A stretch of 49,916 nucleotides of DNA from Clostridiales bacterium (GTDB lineage Bacteria > Bacillota > Clostridia > Oscillospirales > Oscillospiraceae): positions 1 to 49,916 of the forward strand of contig JAJPWY010000069.1 in assembly GCA_021205725.1 (NCBI GenBank), written 5' to 3'. Numbering within the stretch: position 1 is the first letter of the stretch; each line of letters begins with the position of its first letter. Below are positions 8,021 to 15,639 of the stretch, in pieces. The notes under the pieces are model-generated. The model was not told where the DNA came from and made no database searches. It saw nothing but the letters and a program-made list of their open reading frames with translations. The position numbers were made by a program, and so were the translations under genes.

Positions 8021-8037
8021 TGGGGGGTGCACAGACC

Positions 8038-8340
8038 TCTTGGCTCCCTCTCTGAGGGTGCCGAAAAGCAACGCACCCTTCTTGGCTCCCTCTGTGAGGC
8101 GAAGTGCCGCCGCAGGCGGTAGAGCTGTCGCCGCTAGGCGACTGAGGGAGAGCGGTAGGCACTACCGACACGCTAAAAACTCCCGGCGAATTCGTACCAG
8201 CTCCCTGCGAATTCGCCGACAGTGCCTATCTTGTCGTGGGTGCCTGCCGCTCTCCCTTCGTCACGGCTTCGCCGTGCCACCTCCCTCAGAGAGGGAGGCA
8301 AGGGGCTGCTGCAACCCCTCGGCTCCCTCAAGGAGGGCAC
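8038..8340. repeat. Palindromic repeat element (MITE-like)
   Basis: Non-coding stretch between add and the ABC exporter. Its core is a long imperfect palindrome centred on 8201: GGGAGAGCGGTAGGCAC (8146-8162) against GTGCCTGCCGCTCTCCC (8240-8256), one mismatch in 17, and inside it GGCGAATTCG (8185-8194) against CGAATTCGCC (8208-8217). The flanks carry copies of a GGCTCCCTCTnTGAGG hairpin unit (8038-8058, 8081-8099) and related forms at 8281-8330. The same unit recurs at 34471-34496. Similar units are scattered through Oscillospiraceae genomes as I recall. No transposase gene is present and no coding region was seen. Confidence 0.7.
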
Positions 8341-8371
8341 CAAGAACCCGTTTTTCTCCCCCAAAACCCAT

Positions 8372-8400
8372 TTGAAATCCCCCCGTTTTCATGCTACAAT
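8372..8400 (+). promoter_or_regulatory. Promoter of the ABC exporter operon
   Basis: TTGAAA (8372-8377), a 17-base spacer and TACAAT (8395-8400) with TG at 8392-8393. An in-frame ATG at 8391 overlaps the -10, which is why the later ATG at 8448 is taken as start. Confidence 0.75.
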
Positions 8401-8447
8401 ATCATGATTTTACACAGGCGCAAAATCCAAATCAGAGGAATGAGAAG

Positions 8448-10196
8448 ATGAGGAGTATCTGGAAGTACATCAAGCGCTACTGGATCTGGGCGGTACTGGC
8501 CCCCATCGCCATGGTGGGGGAGGTAGCTATGGACCTGATCCAGCCCCAGCTCATGGCGGAGATCGTGGACGAGGGGGTGCTGGGCCTCTCCAACGGCGGG
8601 GTCAGCAACCTGAACATCGTGCTGACCACCGGGCGGGACATGATTTTGTGGTGCGTCTTCGGGGCCACCTGTGGGGTGCTCTCCGGGGTGTTCGCCAATC
8701 TGTGCTGTCAGCCCCTGGGCGGCGACCTCCGGGAGGAGGCCTTCCGGCGGATCATGTCCCTGTCCTTCGCCCAGACCAACCGGTTCTCCACCGGCTCTCT
8801 GGTGACCCGTATCACCAACGACATCACCCAGATTCAGAACATGGTCATGCAGTGCATCCGGGGCAGCTTCCGGACGCTGCTGCTCTTTCTGGGGGGCATC
8901 GGCTGTATGCTGATGCTGGATCTGAGCTTCGGCGTGGTCATCGCCTGCGCCCTGCCCCTGGTGGCGGGCTGCTCCTGGTATTTCCTGCGAAAGACCGCCC
9001 CCCTGTTCACCGTCCTCCAGGAGCGGCTGGATCGGGTGAACAGCGTCATGCAGGAGAACGTCACCGGGGCACGGGTGGTCAAGGCCTACGTCCGGGAGGG
9101 CTATGAGGAGGAGCGGTTCGACGCCGCCAACGAGGAGCTCATCGGCACCCAGCTGCACATCCTGGAGCTGTTTGCCACCATGACCCCCCTGCTGAACATC
9201 GTGCTCAACGTGTCGGTGGTGGCGGTCATCTACGTGGGCGGCCTTCGGGTGCAGTCCGGCGGGGCCACGCCGGGGACGGTGATGGCTGCTATCACCTATG
9301 TCTCCCAGATCATGAACGCCGTCCTGCGGATGGCCATGATCTTCCAGACCCTGAGCCGGGGCTTTGCCTCCGCCCGGCGGGTGGAGGAGGTCATCAACTG
9401 CACCCCCTCCATCGAGAGCGGTGCCTTTGACGGAAAAACCGACCTCCGGGGCCAGGTGGAGCTCCGGGACGTGTCCTTCGCCTACCCGGACGGCAGCGGG
9501 GAGCCGGTGCTCCGGCACGTCAGCCTGACCGTTCGCCCGGGGGAGACCCTGGGCATTATGGGGGCCACCGGCTGCGGCAAGAGCAGCCTGGTGCAGCTCA
9601 TCCCCCGGTTCTACGACGCCACCGAGGGTTCCGTCCTGGTGGACGGGGTGGACGTGCGGGAGTATGACCTCCACGCCCTCCGGGACAAGGTGGCCATCGC
9701 CCTGCAAAAGAGCGAGCTGTTCAGCACCACCCTGGGGGAGAACATCCGCTGGGGCAGAGAGGACGCCACCCGGGAGGAACTGGAGGAGGCGGCGGAGGTG
9801 GCCCAGGCCGCCGAGTTCATCCACCGGAAGTCGGACGGCTTCGACACCCCGGTGGCGGAGAAGGGCATGAGCCTCTCCGGAGGCCAGAAGCAGCGCATCG
9901 CCATTAGCCGGGCGGTGCTGAAGGATGCGGAAATCCTCATCTTTGACGACGCCACCAGCGCACTGGATTTAAAGACGGAGGCGGAGCTCTACGCCGCCCT
10001 GAACCGGAAAAAGGGGAACGTCACCAAGATCATCGTGGCCCAGCGGGTGGCCTCGGTGCAGAATGCAGACCGGATCGCCGTGCTGGAGGAGGGCAGGCTC
10101 ATCGCCTGCGCCTCCCATCGGGAGCTGCTGCGCACCTGCCCGGTGTACCGGGACATCTGCCGCTCCCAGGGAAAGGAGGGTGAGCAGGTTGGCTGA
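8448..10196 (+). CDS. ABC exporter half-transporter, degenerate-site subunit
   Basis: A 582-residue fusion of a six-helix membrane domain (about 1-310) and an ATPase domain. Walker A is GATGCGKSS near 371 and the signature LSGGQ near 480. Walker B ends IFDDATS, with Asp where the catalytic Glu is normal, and the switch His is replaced by Gln (IVAQRVAS). That pairing of defects marks the non-catalytic site of heterodimeric exporters such as BmrC/BmrD and TM287/TM288. The partner overlaps its 3' end by 8 bases. The pair probably exports drugs or other amphipathic compounds; the substrate cannot be told from sequence. Confidence 0.92.
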   Translation: MRSIWKYIKRYWIWAVLAPIAMVGEVAMDLIQPQLMAEIVDEGVLGLSNGGVSNLNIVLTTGRDMILWCVFGATCGVLSGVFANLCCQPLGGDLREEAFRRIMSLSFAQTNRFSTGSLVTRITNDITQIQNMVMQCIRGSFRTLLLFLGGIGCMLMLDLSFGVVIACALPLVAGCSWYFLRKTAPLFTVLQERLDRVNSVMQENVTGARVVKAYVREGYEEERFDAANEELIGTQLHILELFATMTPLLNIVLNVSVVAVIYVGGLRVQSGGATPGTVMAAITYVSQIMNAVLRMAMIFQTLSRGFASARRVEEVINCTPSIESGAFDGKTDLRGQVELRDVSFAYPDGSGEPVLRHVSLTVRPGETLGIMGATGCGKSSLVQLIPRFYDATEGSVLVDGVDVREYDLHALRDKVAIALQKSELFSTTLGENIRWGREDATREELEEAAEVAQAAEFIHRKSDGFDTPVAEKGMSLSGGQKQRIAISRAVLKDAEILIFDDATSALDLKTEAELYAALNRKKGNVTKIIVAQRVASVQNADRIAVLEEGRLIACASHRELLRTCPVYRDICRSQGKEGEQVG

Positions 10197-12003
10197 GCAG
10201 AAAAAGCAGGCCCCCGTCGTCGCCCCGCCCGGTATGCGCCGGGGCAACCGGAACCAGGAGGTGGAAAAGCCCCAGTCCGCCGGGGAGACCCTCCGTCGTC
10301 TGATGGGCTATTTCGGCCACGAGACAAAGACACTGGTCATTCTGCTGACCTCGGTGGCGGTGACGGTGCTATGTACCGTCTGGGCCCCCAAGCTCCAGAG
10401 CAGCGCCATCGACCGCATCACCGAGGGCGCCTTTGACCGGCTCCCCGGCATCCTGGAGATGATGCTGGTGCTCTACGCCGTCCACAGCGTGGCCACCTAT
10501 TCCCAGAGCCTCCTCTCCGCCCGGCTGAGCCAGAGCGTGGTGCGGAAAATGCGCCGGGATCTGTTCCGGAGGATCGTCCACCTCCCGGTGAGGTATCTGG
10601 ACAACCACTCCCACGGCGACGTCATGAGCCGCATGACCAACGACGTGGAGAACATCTCCAACACCATCTCCCAGTCCCTCAGCTCCCTGGTCTCCGGGGT
10701 GCTGACCCTGCTGGGGACGGTCATTATGATGCTGACCCTGTGCTGGCAGCTGGCGCTGCTGTCCTGCGTGACGGTGATTCTGACGGTGCTGGCCACGAAA
10801 TACCTCTCCCGGGCCATGAAGCACTTTTTCCGCAAGCGGCAGGTGTTGCTGGGCCAGCTCAACGGCAACGTGGAGGAGATGGTCACGGGCTACCGAACCA
10901 TCGTGGCCTACAACCGCCAGGAGAGCGCCGTGGCGGAGTTCGAGGCCCTCTCCAAACAGCTGACCCGAACCGGCATCTTTGCCGAGAGTCTGGGCGGCTC
11001 CATGGGGCCGGTGATGAACGTCATCGGCAACATCGGCTTTGTCATCATCGCCGCCTTCGGCGGGTGGTTTGCCATCAACGGCACCATCTCCGTGGGCGTC
11101 ATCTCCGCCTTTATCGTCTACGCCAAGCAGTTCAGCCGCCCCATTGAGGAGATCGCCCAGCTGTACGGACAGATCGAGACGGCTCTGGCGGGAGCCGAGC
11201 GGGTGTTCGCCGTCATGGACGAGGAGCCGGAGCAGCAGACCGGCCTGCTCCCCATGGGCAACGCCGGAGGCACCGTCCAGTTCAGCCATGTGGACTTCTC
11301 CTACTACCCCGGCAAGCAGGTGCTCTTTGACTTCGACCTGGAGGTCCGGGCCGGGCAGAAGGTGGCCCTGGTGGGAGCCACTGGCAGCGGCAAGACCACG
11401 GTGGTCAACCTGCTCATGCGGTTCTACGACATCGACGGCGGAGCCATCCGCATCGACGGCACCGACATCCGGGACATGGATCGGGACGAGCTCCGCCGGG
11501 GCACCGCCATCGTGCTACAGGATACCGTCCTGTTCTCCGACACGGTGCGCAACAACCTGAAATACGCCAACCCTGCCGCCAGTGACCAGGCGGTGGAGCA
11601 GGCTGCCCGGATGAGCAACTGCCACGAGATGATTTGCCGTCTCCCAGAGGGGTATGACACCCGGCTCAGCGAGTCCGGGGCCAACCTGTCCCAGGGCCAG
11701 CGGCAGCTGCTGGCCATCGGCCGGGCATTTCTGGCGAACCCGAAGATTCTCATCCTGGACGAGGCCACCTCCAGCGTGGACACCCGGACGGAGCAGAAGA
11801 TTCAGGACGCCATGACCAACCTGATGCACGACCGCACCAGCATTATCATCGCCCACCGGCTGTCCACCATCCGGGACGCCGACCTGATCGTGGTGCTGGA
11901 TCACGGGCGCATCGTGGAGCAGGGCAACCACGACCAGCTCCTGGCCCAAAAGGGCCGGTATGCCCAGCTGTACGAGACCCAGTTCGCCGGAAAAGCGACC
12001 TGA
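10189..12003 (+). CDS. ABC exporter half-transporter, catalytic-site subunit
   Basis: A 604-residue partner of the preceding gene. It has a hydrophilic N-terminal extension of about 40 residues, a membrane domain to about 340, then an ATPase domain. Walker A is GATGSGKTT near 396; Walker B is complete (ILILDEATS) and so is the switch (IIAHRLSTI). Its own signature is LSQGQ instead of LSGGQ, and that signature would face the degenerate Walker site of the partner, as expected for a heterodimer. The TTG at 10189 is the likely start because AAAGGAGGG ends eight bases upstream. A GTG at 10180 is in frame but too close to that site. Confidence 0.9.
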   Translation: MAEQKKQAPVVAPPGMRRGNRNQEVEKPQSAGETLRRLMGYFGHETKTLVILLTSVAVTVLCTVWAPKLQSSAIDRITEGAFDRLPGILEMMLVLYAVHSVATYSQSLLSARLSQSVVRKMRRDLFRRIVHLPVRYLDNHSHGDVMSRMTNDVENISNTISQSLSSLVSGVLTLLGTVIMMLTLCWQLALLSCVTVILTVLATKYLSRAMKHFFRKRQVLLGQLNGNVEEMVTGYRTIVAYNRQESAVAEFEALSKQLTRTGIFAESLGGSMGPVMNVIGNIGFVIIAAFGGWFAINGTISVGVISAFIVYAKQFSRPIEEIAQLYGQIETALAGAERVFAVMDEEPEQQTGLLPMGNAGGTVQFSHVDFSYYPGKQVLFDFDLEVRAGQKVALVGATGSGKTTVVNLLMRFYDIDGGAIRIDGTDIRDMDRDELRRGTAIVLQDTVLFSDTVRNNLKYANPAASDQAVEQAARMSNCHEMICRLPEGYDTRLSESGANLSQGQRQLLAIGRAFLANPKILILDEATSSVDTRTEQKIQDAMTNLMHDRTSIIIAHRLSTIRDADLIVVLDHGRIVEQGNHDQLLAQKGRYAQLYETQFAGKAT

Positions 12004-12016
12004 GCGTAAAAGAATA

Positions 12017-12060
12017 CCCCCGGCTTCCGGTGGAGGGTTCCACGGAGGCCGGGGGCTTAT
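12017..12060. terminator. Bidirectional terminator between ABC exporter and MATE gene
   Basis: CCCCCGGCTTCCGGTGGA (12017-12034) pairs with TCCACGGAGGCCGGGGG (12039-12055), with minor mismatches. CTTATTAT follows on the plus strand. It lies between two converging genes. Confidence 0.75.
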
Positions 12061-12072
12061 TATGTGTTACGC

Positions 12073-13509
12073 TCAGTGGGCGGCGACGTGGGCTACGCCG
12101 TGGCCCAGGGTCTCCGGGTCGTCCCGGAGGCTGCGGTAGGTGTAGACCAGCACGACGGCGGAGATGACGCCGGTGAGCACGTCGGAGACGGGCATGGAGT
12201 ACAGCACCCCGTCCAGGCCGAAGAACATCGGCAGCAGCAGGGCCAGGCCCACGCCAAAGACCACCTCACGCACCATGGACAGCATGGTGGACAGGCCCGC
12301 CTTGCCCAAGGCCTGGAGGAAGATGAAGGTGCCCTTGTTCACGCAGGCCAGAATCAGCATGCACAGATAGGTGCGGAAGGCTTTGATGGCGAACTCGGTG
12401 TAGTAGGCGCTCTCGTTGGCAGCGCCGAAGATGCCGATGAGCTGGGCGGGGAAGATCTCCACGATGAGCATGGCGATCAGGCCCACAATGGCCTCCGCCG
12501 CCAGCAGGTGGGTGAGCAGGCTCCGGACACGATCCTTCCGGCCTGCGCCGATGTTGTAGCCCACCACGGGGATGCACCCGGCGGCCAGACCGATGGCGAT
12601 GGAGATGACCACCTGGAACACCTTCATGACGATGCCCACCACCGCCATGGGGATCTGGGCGTACTCCGCCTGACCAAAGACGGCGTCCAGAGCGCCGTAC
12701 TTCTGGATCATGTTGTTGACGGCGGCCATGGACAGCACCATGGACACCTGGGACAGGAAGCTGCAAATGCCCAGAGGCAGGAACCGGCCCATGAGCCGTC
12801 CGCTGAGACGGAAGCTGCTCTTCTCCAGTTTGACTGCCTTCAGGTGGAACAGATACCACACGGAGGCGGCGGCGGTGATGATCTGCCCGGCCACGGTAGC
12901 CACGGCAGCGCCCATCATGCCCCAGCGAAGGACGTAGATGCAGATGGGGTCAAGGACGATGTTGGCGGCGCAGCCGGCCAGGGTGGCGGCCATGGCGAAG
13001 TTGGGGCTGCCGTCAGAGCGGATGATGGGGTTCAGGGTCTGGCCGAACATATAGAAGGGGATGCCCAGGGCGATCCAGAAGAAATACTCCTGGGCCAGGG
13101 CGAAGGTCTCGTCGTTGACCGTGCCGCCGAACATGGCGATGATCTGGTCGGCGAAGATCAGATAGACGGCAGTGACCACAATACTGGCCAGGATGGTCAG
13201 GATGATGGAGTTGCCGATGCTCCGGTGGGCGTTCTCCTTCTGGTTGCTGCCCAGGCAAATGCTGACAAAGGCGCAGCAGCCGTCGCCGATCATCACCGCA
13301 ATGGCCAGGGCCACCACCGTCAGGGGAAAGACCACCGTGTTGGCGGCGTTGCCATAGGAGCCCAGATAGTCCGCATTGGAGATGAAGATCTGGTCTACGA
13401 TGTTATACAGGGCTGCCACCAGCAGAGAAATGATGCAGGGGATGGCGTAGCTGCGCATCAGACTGCCCACAGGCTTCGTCTCAAGATAGGCGTTCGATTT
13501 TTCTTCCAT
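12073..13509 (-). CDS. MATE family multidrug efflux protein
   Basis: Membrane antiporter of 478 residues with about 12 hydrophobic segments in two related halves, the MATE (MatE) pattern: N-terminal VGSLMRSYAIPCIISLLVAALYN, IDQIFI-like VDQIFISN near 42, and VVGYNIGAGRKDRVRSLL near 323 in the second half. It probably exports cationic drugs or metabolites using Na+ or H+. Start ATG 13509 follows AAAGGAGAA. The leader (13510-13663) carries a perfect terminator and a small leader ORF, so expression may be induced by relief of attenuation. Confidence 0.93.
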   Translation of the reverse strand: MEEKSNAYLETKPVGSLMRSYAIPCIISLLVAALYNIVDQIFISNADYLGSYGNAANTVVFPLTVVALAIAVMIGDGCCAFVSICLGSNQKENAHRSIGNSIILTILASIVVTAVYLIFADQIIAMFGGTVNDETFALAQEYFFWIALGIPFYMFGQTLNPIIRSDGSPNFAMAATLAGCAANIVLDPICIYVLRWGMMGAAVATVAGQIITAAASVWYLFHLKAVKLEKSSFRLSGRLMGRFLPLGICSFLSQVSMVLSMAAVNNMIQKYGALDAVFGQAEYAQIPMAVVGIVMKVFQVVISIAIGLAAGCIPVVGYNIGAGRKDRVRSLLTHLLAAEAIVGLIAMLIVEIFPAQLIGIFGAANESAYYTEFAIKAFRTYLCMLILACVNKGTFIFLQALGKAGLSTMLSMVREVVFGVGLALLLPMFFGLDGVLYSMPVSDVLTGVISAVVLVYTYRSLRDDPETLGHGVAHVAAH

Positions 13510-13533
13510 GATTGCTTCTCCTTTACAAAAAAA

Positions 13534-13647
13534 TCAGATAACAGCGTCTCTTTTCCCCCGTCGCCGTCTGCCGGTGCGACCCGTCTCTGCGCAGAGCGGC
13601 GGAAAGGGCGAAAAAAATGCGTAAGCCCGTGGCCCGGACTTACGCAT
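13534..13647 (-). CDS. Possible 37-codon leader ORF of the MATE gene
   Basis: Its ATG (13647-13645) lies in the 5' arm of the terminator hairpin, and it ends with TGA 24 bases before the MATE start. The peptide begins MRKSGPRAYAFFSPFPPLCA and ends in an Arg-rich run (GRRRRGKRDAVI). Ribosome-mediated attenuation through such leader peptides is established for several Firmicutes resistance genes, for example bmrB-bmrCD. There is no strong ribosome-binding site, so translation is uncertain. Confidence 0.3.
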   Translation of the reverse strand: MRKSGPRAYAFFSPFPPLCAETGRTGRRRRGKRDAVI

Positions 13648-13649
13648 TT
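13611..13649 (-). terminator. Intrinsic attenuator in the MATE leader
   Basis: On the minus strand AAATGCGTAAG (13649-13639) pairs perfectly with CTTACGCATTT (13625-13615), running into seven T (13617-13611). It lies 20-60 bases after the promoter and 100 bases before the gene, so it should stop most transcripts unless disrupted. A CTCTGCGCAGAG palindrome follows. Confidence 0.7.
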
Positions 13650-13669
13650 GCTGCAACTCAGCGTTACAT

Positions 13670-13697
13670 ATTATAGCGGTTTTTTCGGGGAAGTCAA
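13670..13697 (-). promoter_or_regulatory. Promoter of the MATE gene
   Basis: Minus strand TTGACT (13697-13692), a 16-base spacer and consensus TATAAT (13675-13670). The gap 13510-13822 holds this promoter, the attenuator, the leader ORF and the promoter of the next gene. Confidence 0.75.
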
Positions 13698-13759
13698 TGT
13701 TTTTTCTCACAAAAAAGAGGGGGTGCAGCCCTGGGCAAAATGGGCAGGACTTCCCGGCC

Positions 13760-13788
13760 TTGCCGTTACCCGGCAAACCGGCTATAAT
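13760..13788 (+). promoter_or_regulatory. Promoter of the Ntn-hydrolase-like gene
   Basis: TTGCCG (13760-13765), a 17-base spacer and consensus TATAAT (13783-13788). The transcript would start about 28 bases before the ATG at 13823. Confidence 0.7.
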
Positions 13789-13822
13789 AGGGAGACGATC
13801 ATTCACGAAGGGAGACGTCTCC

Positions 13823-14452
13823 ATGTCCTACATCTGTCTCATGGTCAACCCCAACGGCGCCGTCGCCGCCGCAGACAGCCGGTTGACCTTTCCCGGTCAC
13901 ATCCATATGGACGGGCATAAAAAGTGCTTTGCCCTGCCGAAGCGGCAGCTCATCTGGGCCTCCTGCGGCCCTGTCTTGCAGTTCGGGGTGAGCCTTCCCC
14001 GGGCCATCCGCCGTATCCTGAACAGCGACCGGCCCATGGAGGCAAAGCTGGATCAGGTAGCCCGGGTGGTGGAGGGAGTGACCCGGGTGGGGCCCGACCC
14101 CGGGCCCTTCTGCCTGATGGTCGCCCAGTGGGAGGACGGGGGCTTCACCGTCTGGGACTTCCGCCAGGTGCGGGACGCATCCGGTAAACGGTACACCTTC
14201 CGTCGCCGCCGGTGGCGGGTCTGTGACAGTGGGGCTGTCTTTCTCCAGGCCGGGGCAAACCATCATCTGTTGCCCCTGGTGGAGGCGGATTCCCTCAAGG
14301 CCCTGCCCTACCCGCAGCTCCACGCCGCTGCCCGGGAGCGAGCGGCACTGGCCGTTCGGGTGGACAGGCAGCGCAAGGCGGCGGATCGCCGCTACAACCA
14401 GACCGTGGGAGGGCAGGTTCTGACGGTGCGGCTTCGGGTGAAGAACCGCTAA
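13823..14452 (+). CDS. Unrecognised 209-residue protein, Ntn-hydrolase-like N-terminus
   Basis: I do not recognise the family with certainty. The N-terminus (MSYICLMVNPNGAVAAADSR, then LTF) resembles the first strands of proteasome/HslV-type Ntn hydrolases, where a short strand is followed by GAVxAADSR. Removal of Met would expose Ser2 as a possible nucleophile. The rest has no motif I can name, and the last 50 residues are Arg-rich. AAGGGAGACGTCTCC precedes the ATG, giving a plausible ribosome-binding site. It is a single-gene unit with a good promoter and converges on the FliB-like gene, their stop codons overlapping at 14449-14452. Peptidase activity is a guess. Confidence 0.6.
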   Translation: MSYICLMVNPNGAVAAADSRLTFPGHIHMDGHKKCFALPKRQLIWASCGPVLQFGVSLPRAIRRILNSDRPMEAKLDQVARVVEGVTRVGPDPGPFCLMVAQWEDGGFTVWDFRQVRDASGKRYTFRRRRWRVCDSGAVFLQAGANHHLLPLVEADSLKALPYPQLHAAARERAALAVRVDRQRKAADRRYNQTVGGQVLTVRLRVKNR

Positions 14453-15528
14453 CCCTCCAGCAGCCCCAGGAGACAGGGCAGGCGCAGCGCCTCCTCAAAG
14501 AGGAACGCCTCCGCCAGCGTCTCCATATTGTCGTCGGAGTACTCCACCTCCTTGGAGTACTGCCGGGCCACCTCGATCTGGTCAGTCAGAGAGAACGTCC
14601 CCGTCCGCTGCCACCGCCAGGCCCCCAGGGCGGCGACGGTCAACACCATGCCCACCGCCTGCGTCAGCCTTCCCAGGGCGTCCCCGTCAAAGGACGCCTT
14701 CAAAAAGTACCGAAACATCAGGTAAACGGTGAGGTGCTCATACTCATAGACCCGCTCGCCCAGGGCGGCCGAAAAGCCCTGCCAGTCCAGGGCCTCCAGA
14801 TTTTCCCGCAGCTCCCCCAGCGTCCGGCTCCACTCCGGCTCCAGTGCCTCCATCTCCAGATGGGCGTCCAGCAGGGCGGCCAGGACAGACTGCCAGGGGG
14901 TGGGCGCTGCCGCCAGGTCGTCCGGCCCGCACGCCGGGTCGGGGAGACGGTTTTCATTCATCTCCCCCTGGGCCGCCCGGGTCAGCCGCAGGGCCTCCGC
15001 CCATCGGAGTGTCAGGGGCCGGGTGCGATCCTGGACGATTTCAAACAGCCGGTCTCTCATCTCCAGCAGCGGCGGATACAGGGGCAGAGGCTCCTCGTCC
15101 TCCTCTGCGTCGGTGAGATAGCTGACAAACTCGCAGGGCTCCGGGTCAGACAGGATGAGCCGGGCAGCCTCCTCACAGCACAGGCCCACGCCGATCTCCA
15201 TCCGGTCAGGGAACCACTCCCGGTAGCGGGGGTGGAGGGCGCAGATCTCGCCGATGTGCTCCTCCCCCAGCTCCAGCACCAGACCGCACAGGCCCGCCTC
15301 CGTCAGAAAGGGACACTGACCGTTTTCCGGGCGGATGCAGGCGTCTCCCTCCTCATCCCGGCCCAGGGCGGACAGGATCCGTTGGCTCTGGGGCTCCGGG
15401 AGGGAGCGGTAGTAATCCACCGTCCTCTCGTCCACCACGATCTCCCATCCGGTGCGGCAGCAGTTGTCCCGGCAGGCCGAGGCCAGGCACCGAAACTGTT
15501 CATAATATCCGGGCATGGTGACTACCAT
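14449..15528 (-). CDS. fliB: FliB-like flagellin lysine N-methylase family protein
   Basis: The 359 residues carry the cysteine pattern of the FliB/lysine-N-methylase family: CLASACRDNCCRTGW near residue 14, CPFL and LCGL near 80-90, EICALHPRYREWF near 103 and GVGLCCEEAARLIL near 122. Enterobacterial FliB methylates flagellin lysines and its cysteines bind an iron-sulfur cluster. No flagellar gene is near, so the target here is unknown. ATG 15528 is preferred over ATG 15543 because the promoter places the transcript start only a few bases before the latter. GGGGGAA precedes it. Confidence 0.82.
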   Translation of the reverse strand: MVVTMPGYYEQFRCLASACRDNCCRTGWEIVVDERTVDYYRSLPEPQSQRILSALGRDEEGDACIRPENGQCPFLTEAGLCGLVLELGEEHIGEICALHPRYREWFPDRMEIGVGLCCEEAARLILSDPEPCEFVSYLTDAEEDEEPLPLYPPLLEMRDRLFEIVQDRTRPLTLRWAEALRLTRAAQGEMNENRLPDPACGPDDLAAAPTPWQSVLAALLDAHLEMEALEPEWSRTLGELRENLEALDWQGFSAALGERVYEYEHLTVYLMFRYFLKASFDGDALGRLTQAVGMVLTVAALGAWRWQRTGTFSLTDQIEVARQYSKEVEYSDDNMETLAEAFLFEEALRLPCLLGLLEG

Positions 15529-15553
15529 GACGCATTCCCCCATTTCTCCCCTG

Positions 15554-15582
15554 ATTGTACCAGAATCGCCGCCGGATGAAAA
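15554..15582 (-). promoter_or_regulatory. Promoter of the FliB-like gene
   Basis: Minus strand TTTTCA (15582-15577), a 17-base spacer and TACAAT (15559-15554), preceded by TGG (extended -10). Confidence 0.5.
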
Positions 15583-15586
15583 GGGC

Positions 15587-15628
15587 AAAACAGACGCACG
15601 AGGGCCCGCCTCTGTGCGTCTGTTTTTT
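15587..15628. terminator. Bidirectional terminator ending the glycan operon
   Basis: AAAACAGACGCAC (15587-15599) pairs perfectly with GTGCGTCTGTTTT (15614-15626); an inner GAGG/CCTC extends it. T runs exist on both strands. It ends the leftward operon 15640-27592. Confidence 0.85.
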
Positions 15629-15639
15629 GCGTTCTGGCC

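Noticed and set aside
8013-8375. Small open frames in the repeat element
   Set aside because: They arise from the palindromic repeat, differ in every frame and have no translation signals. Such short 'proteins' are a known artefact of this repeat.
12064-13920. Open frame of 618 codons on the plus strand opposite the MATE gene
   Set aside because: Antisense to an unmistakable MATE exporter; Asp/His/Gly-rich composition and no membrane or domain pattern. Long antisense frames are expected from GC-rich third positions.
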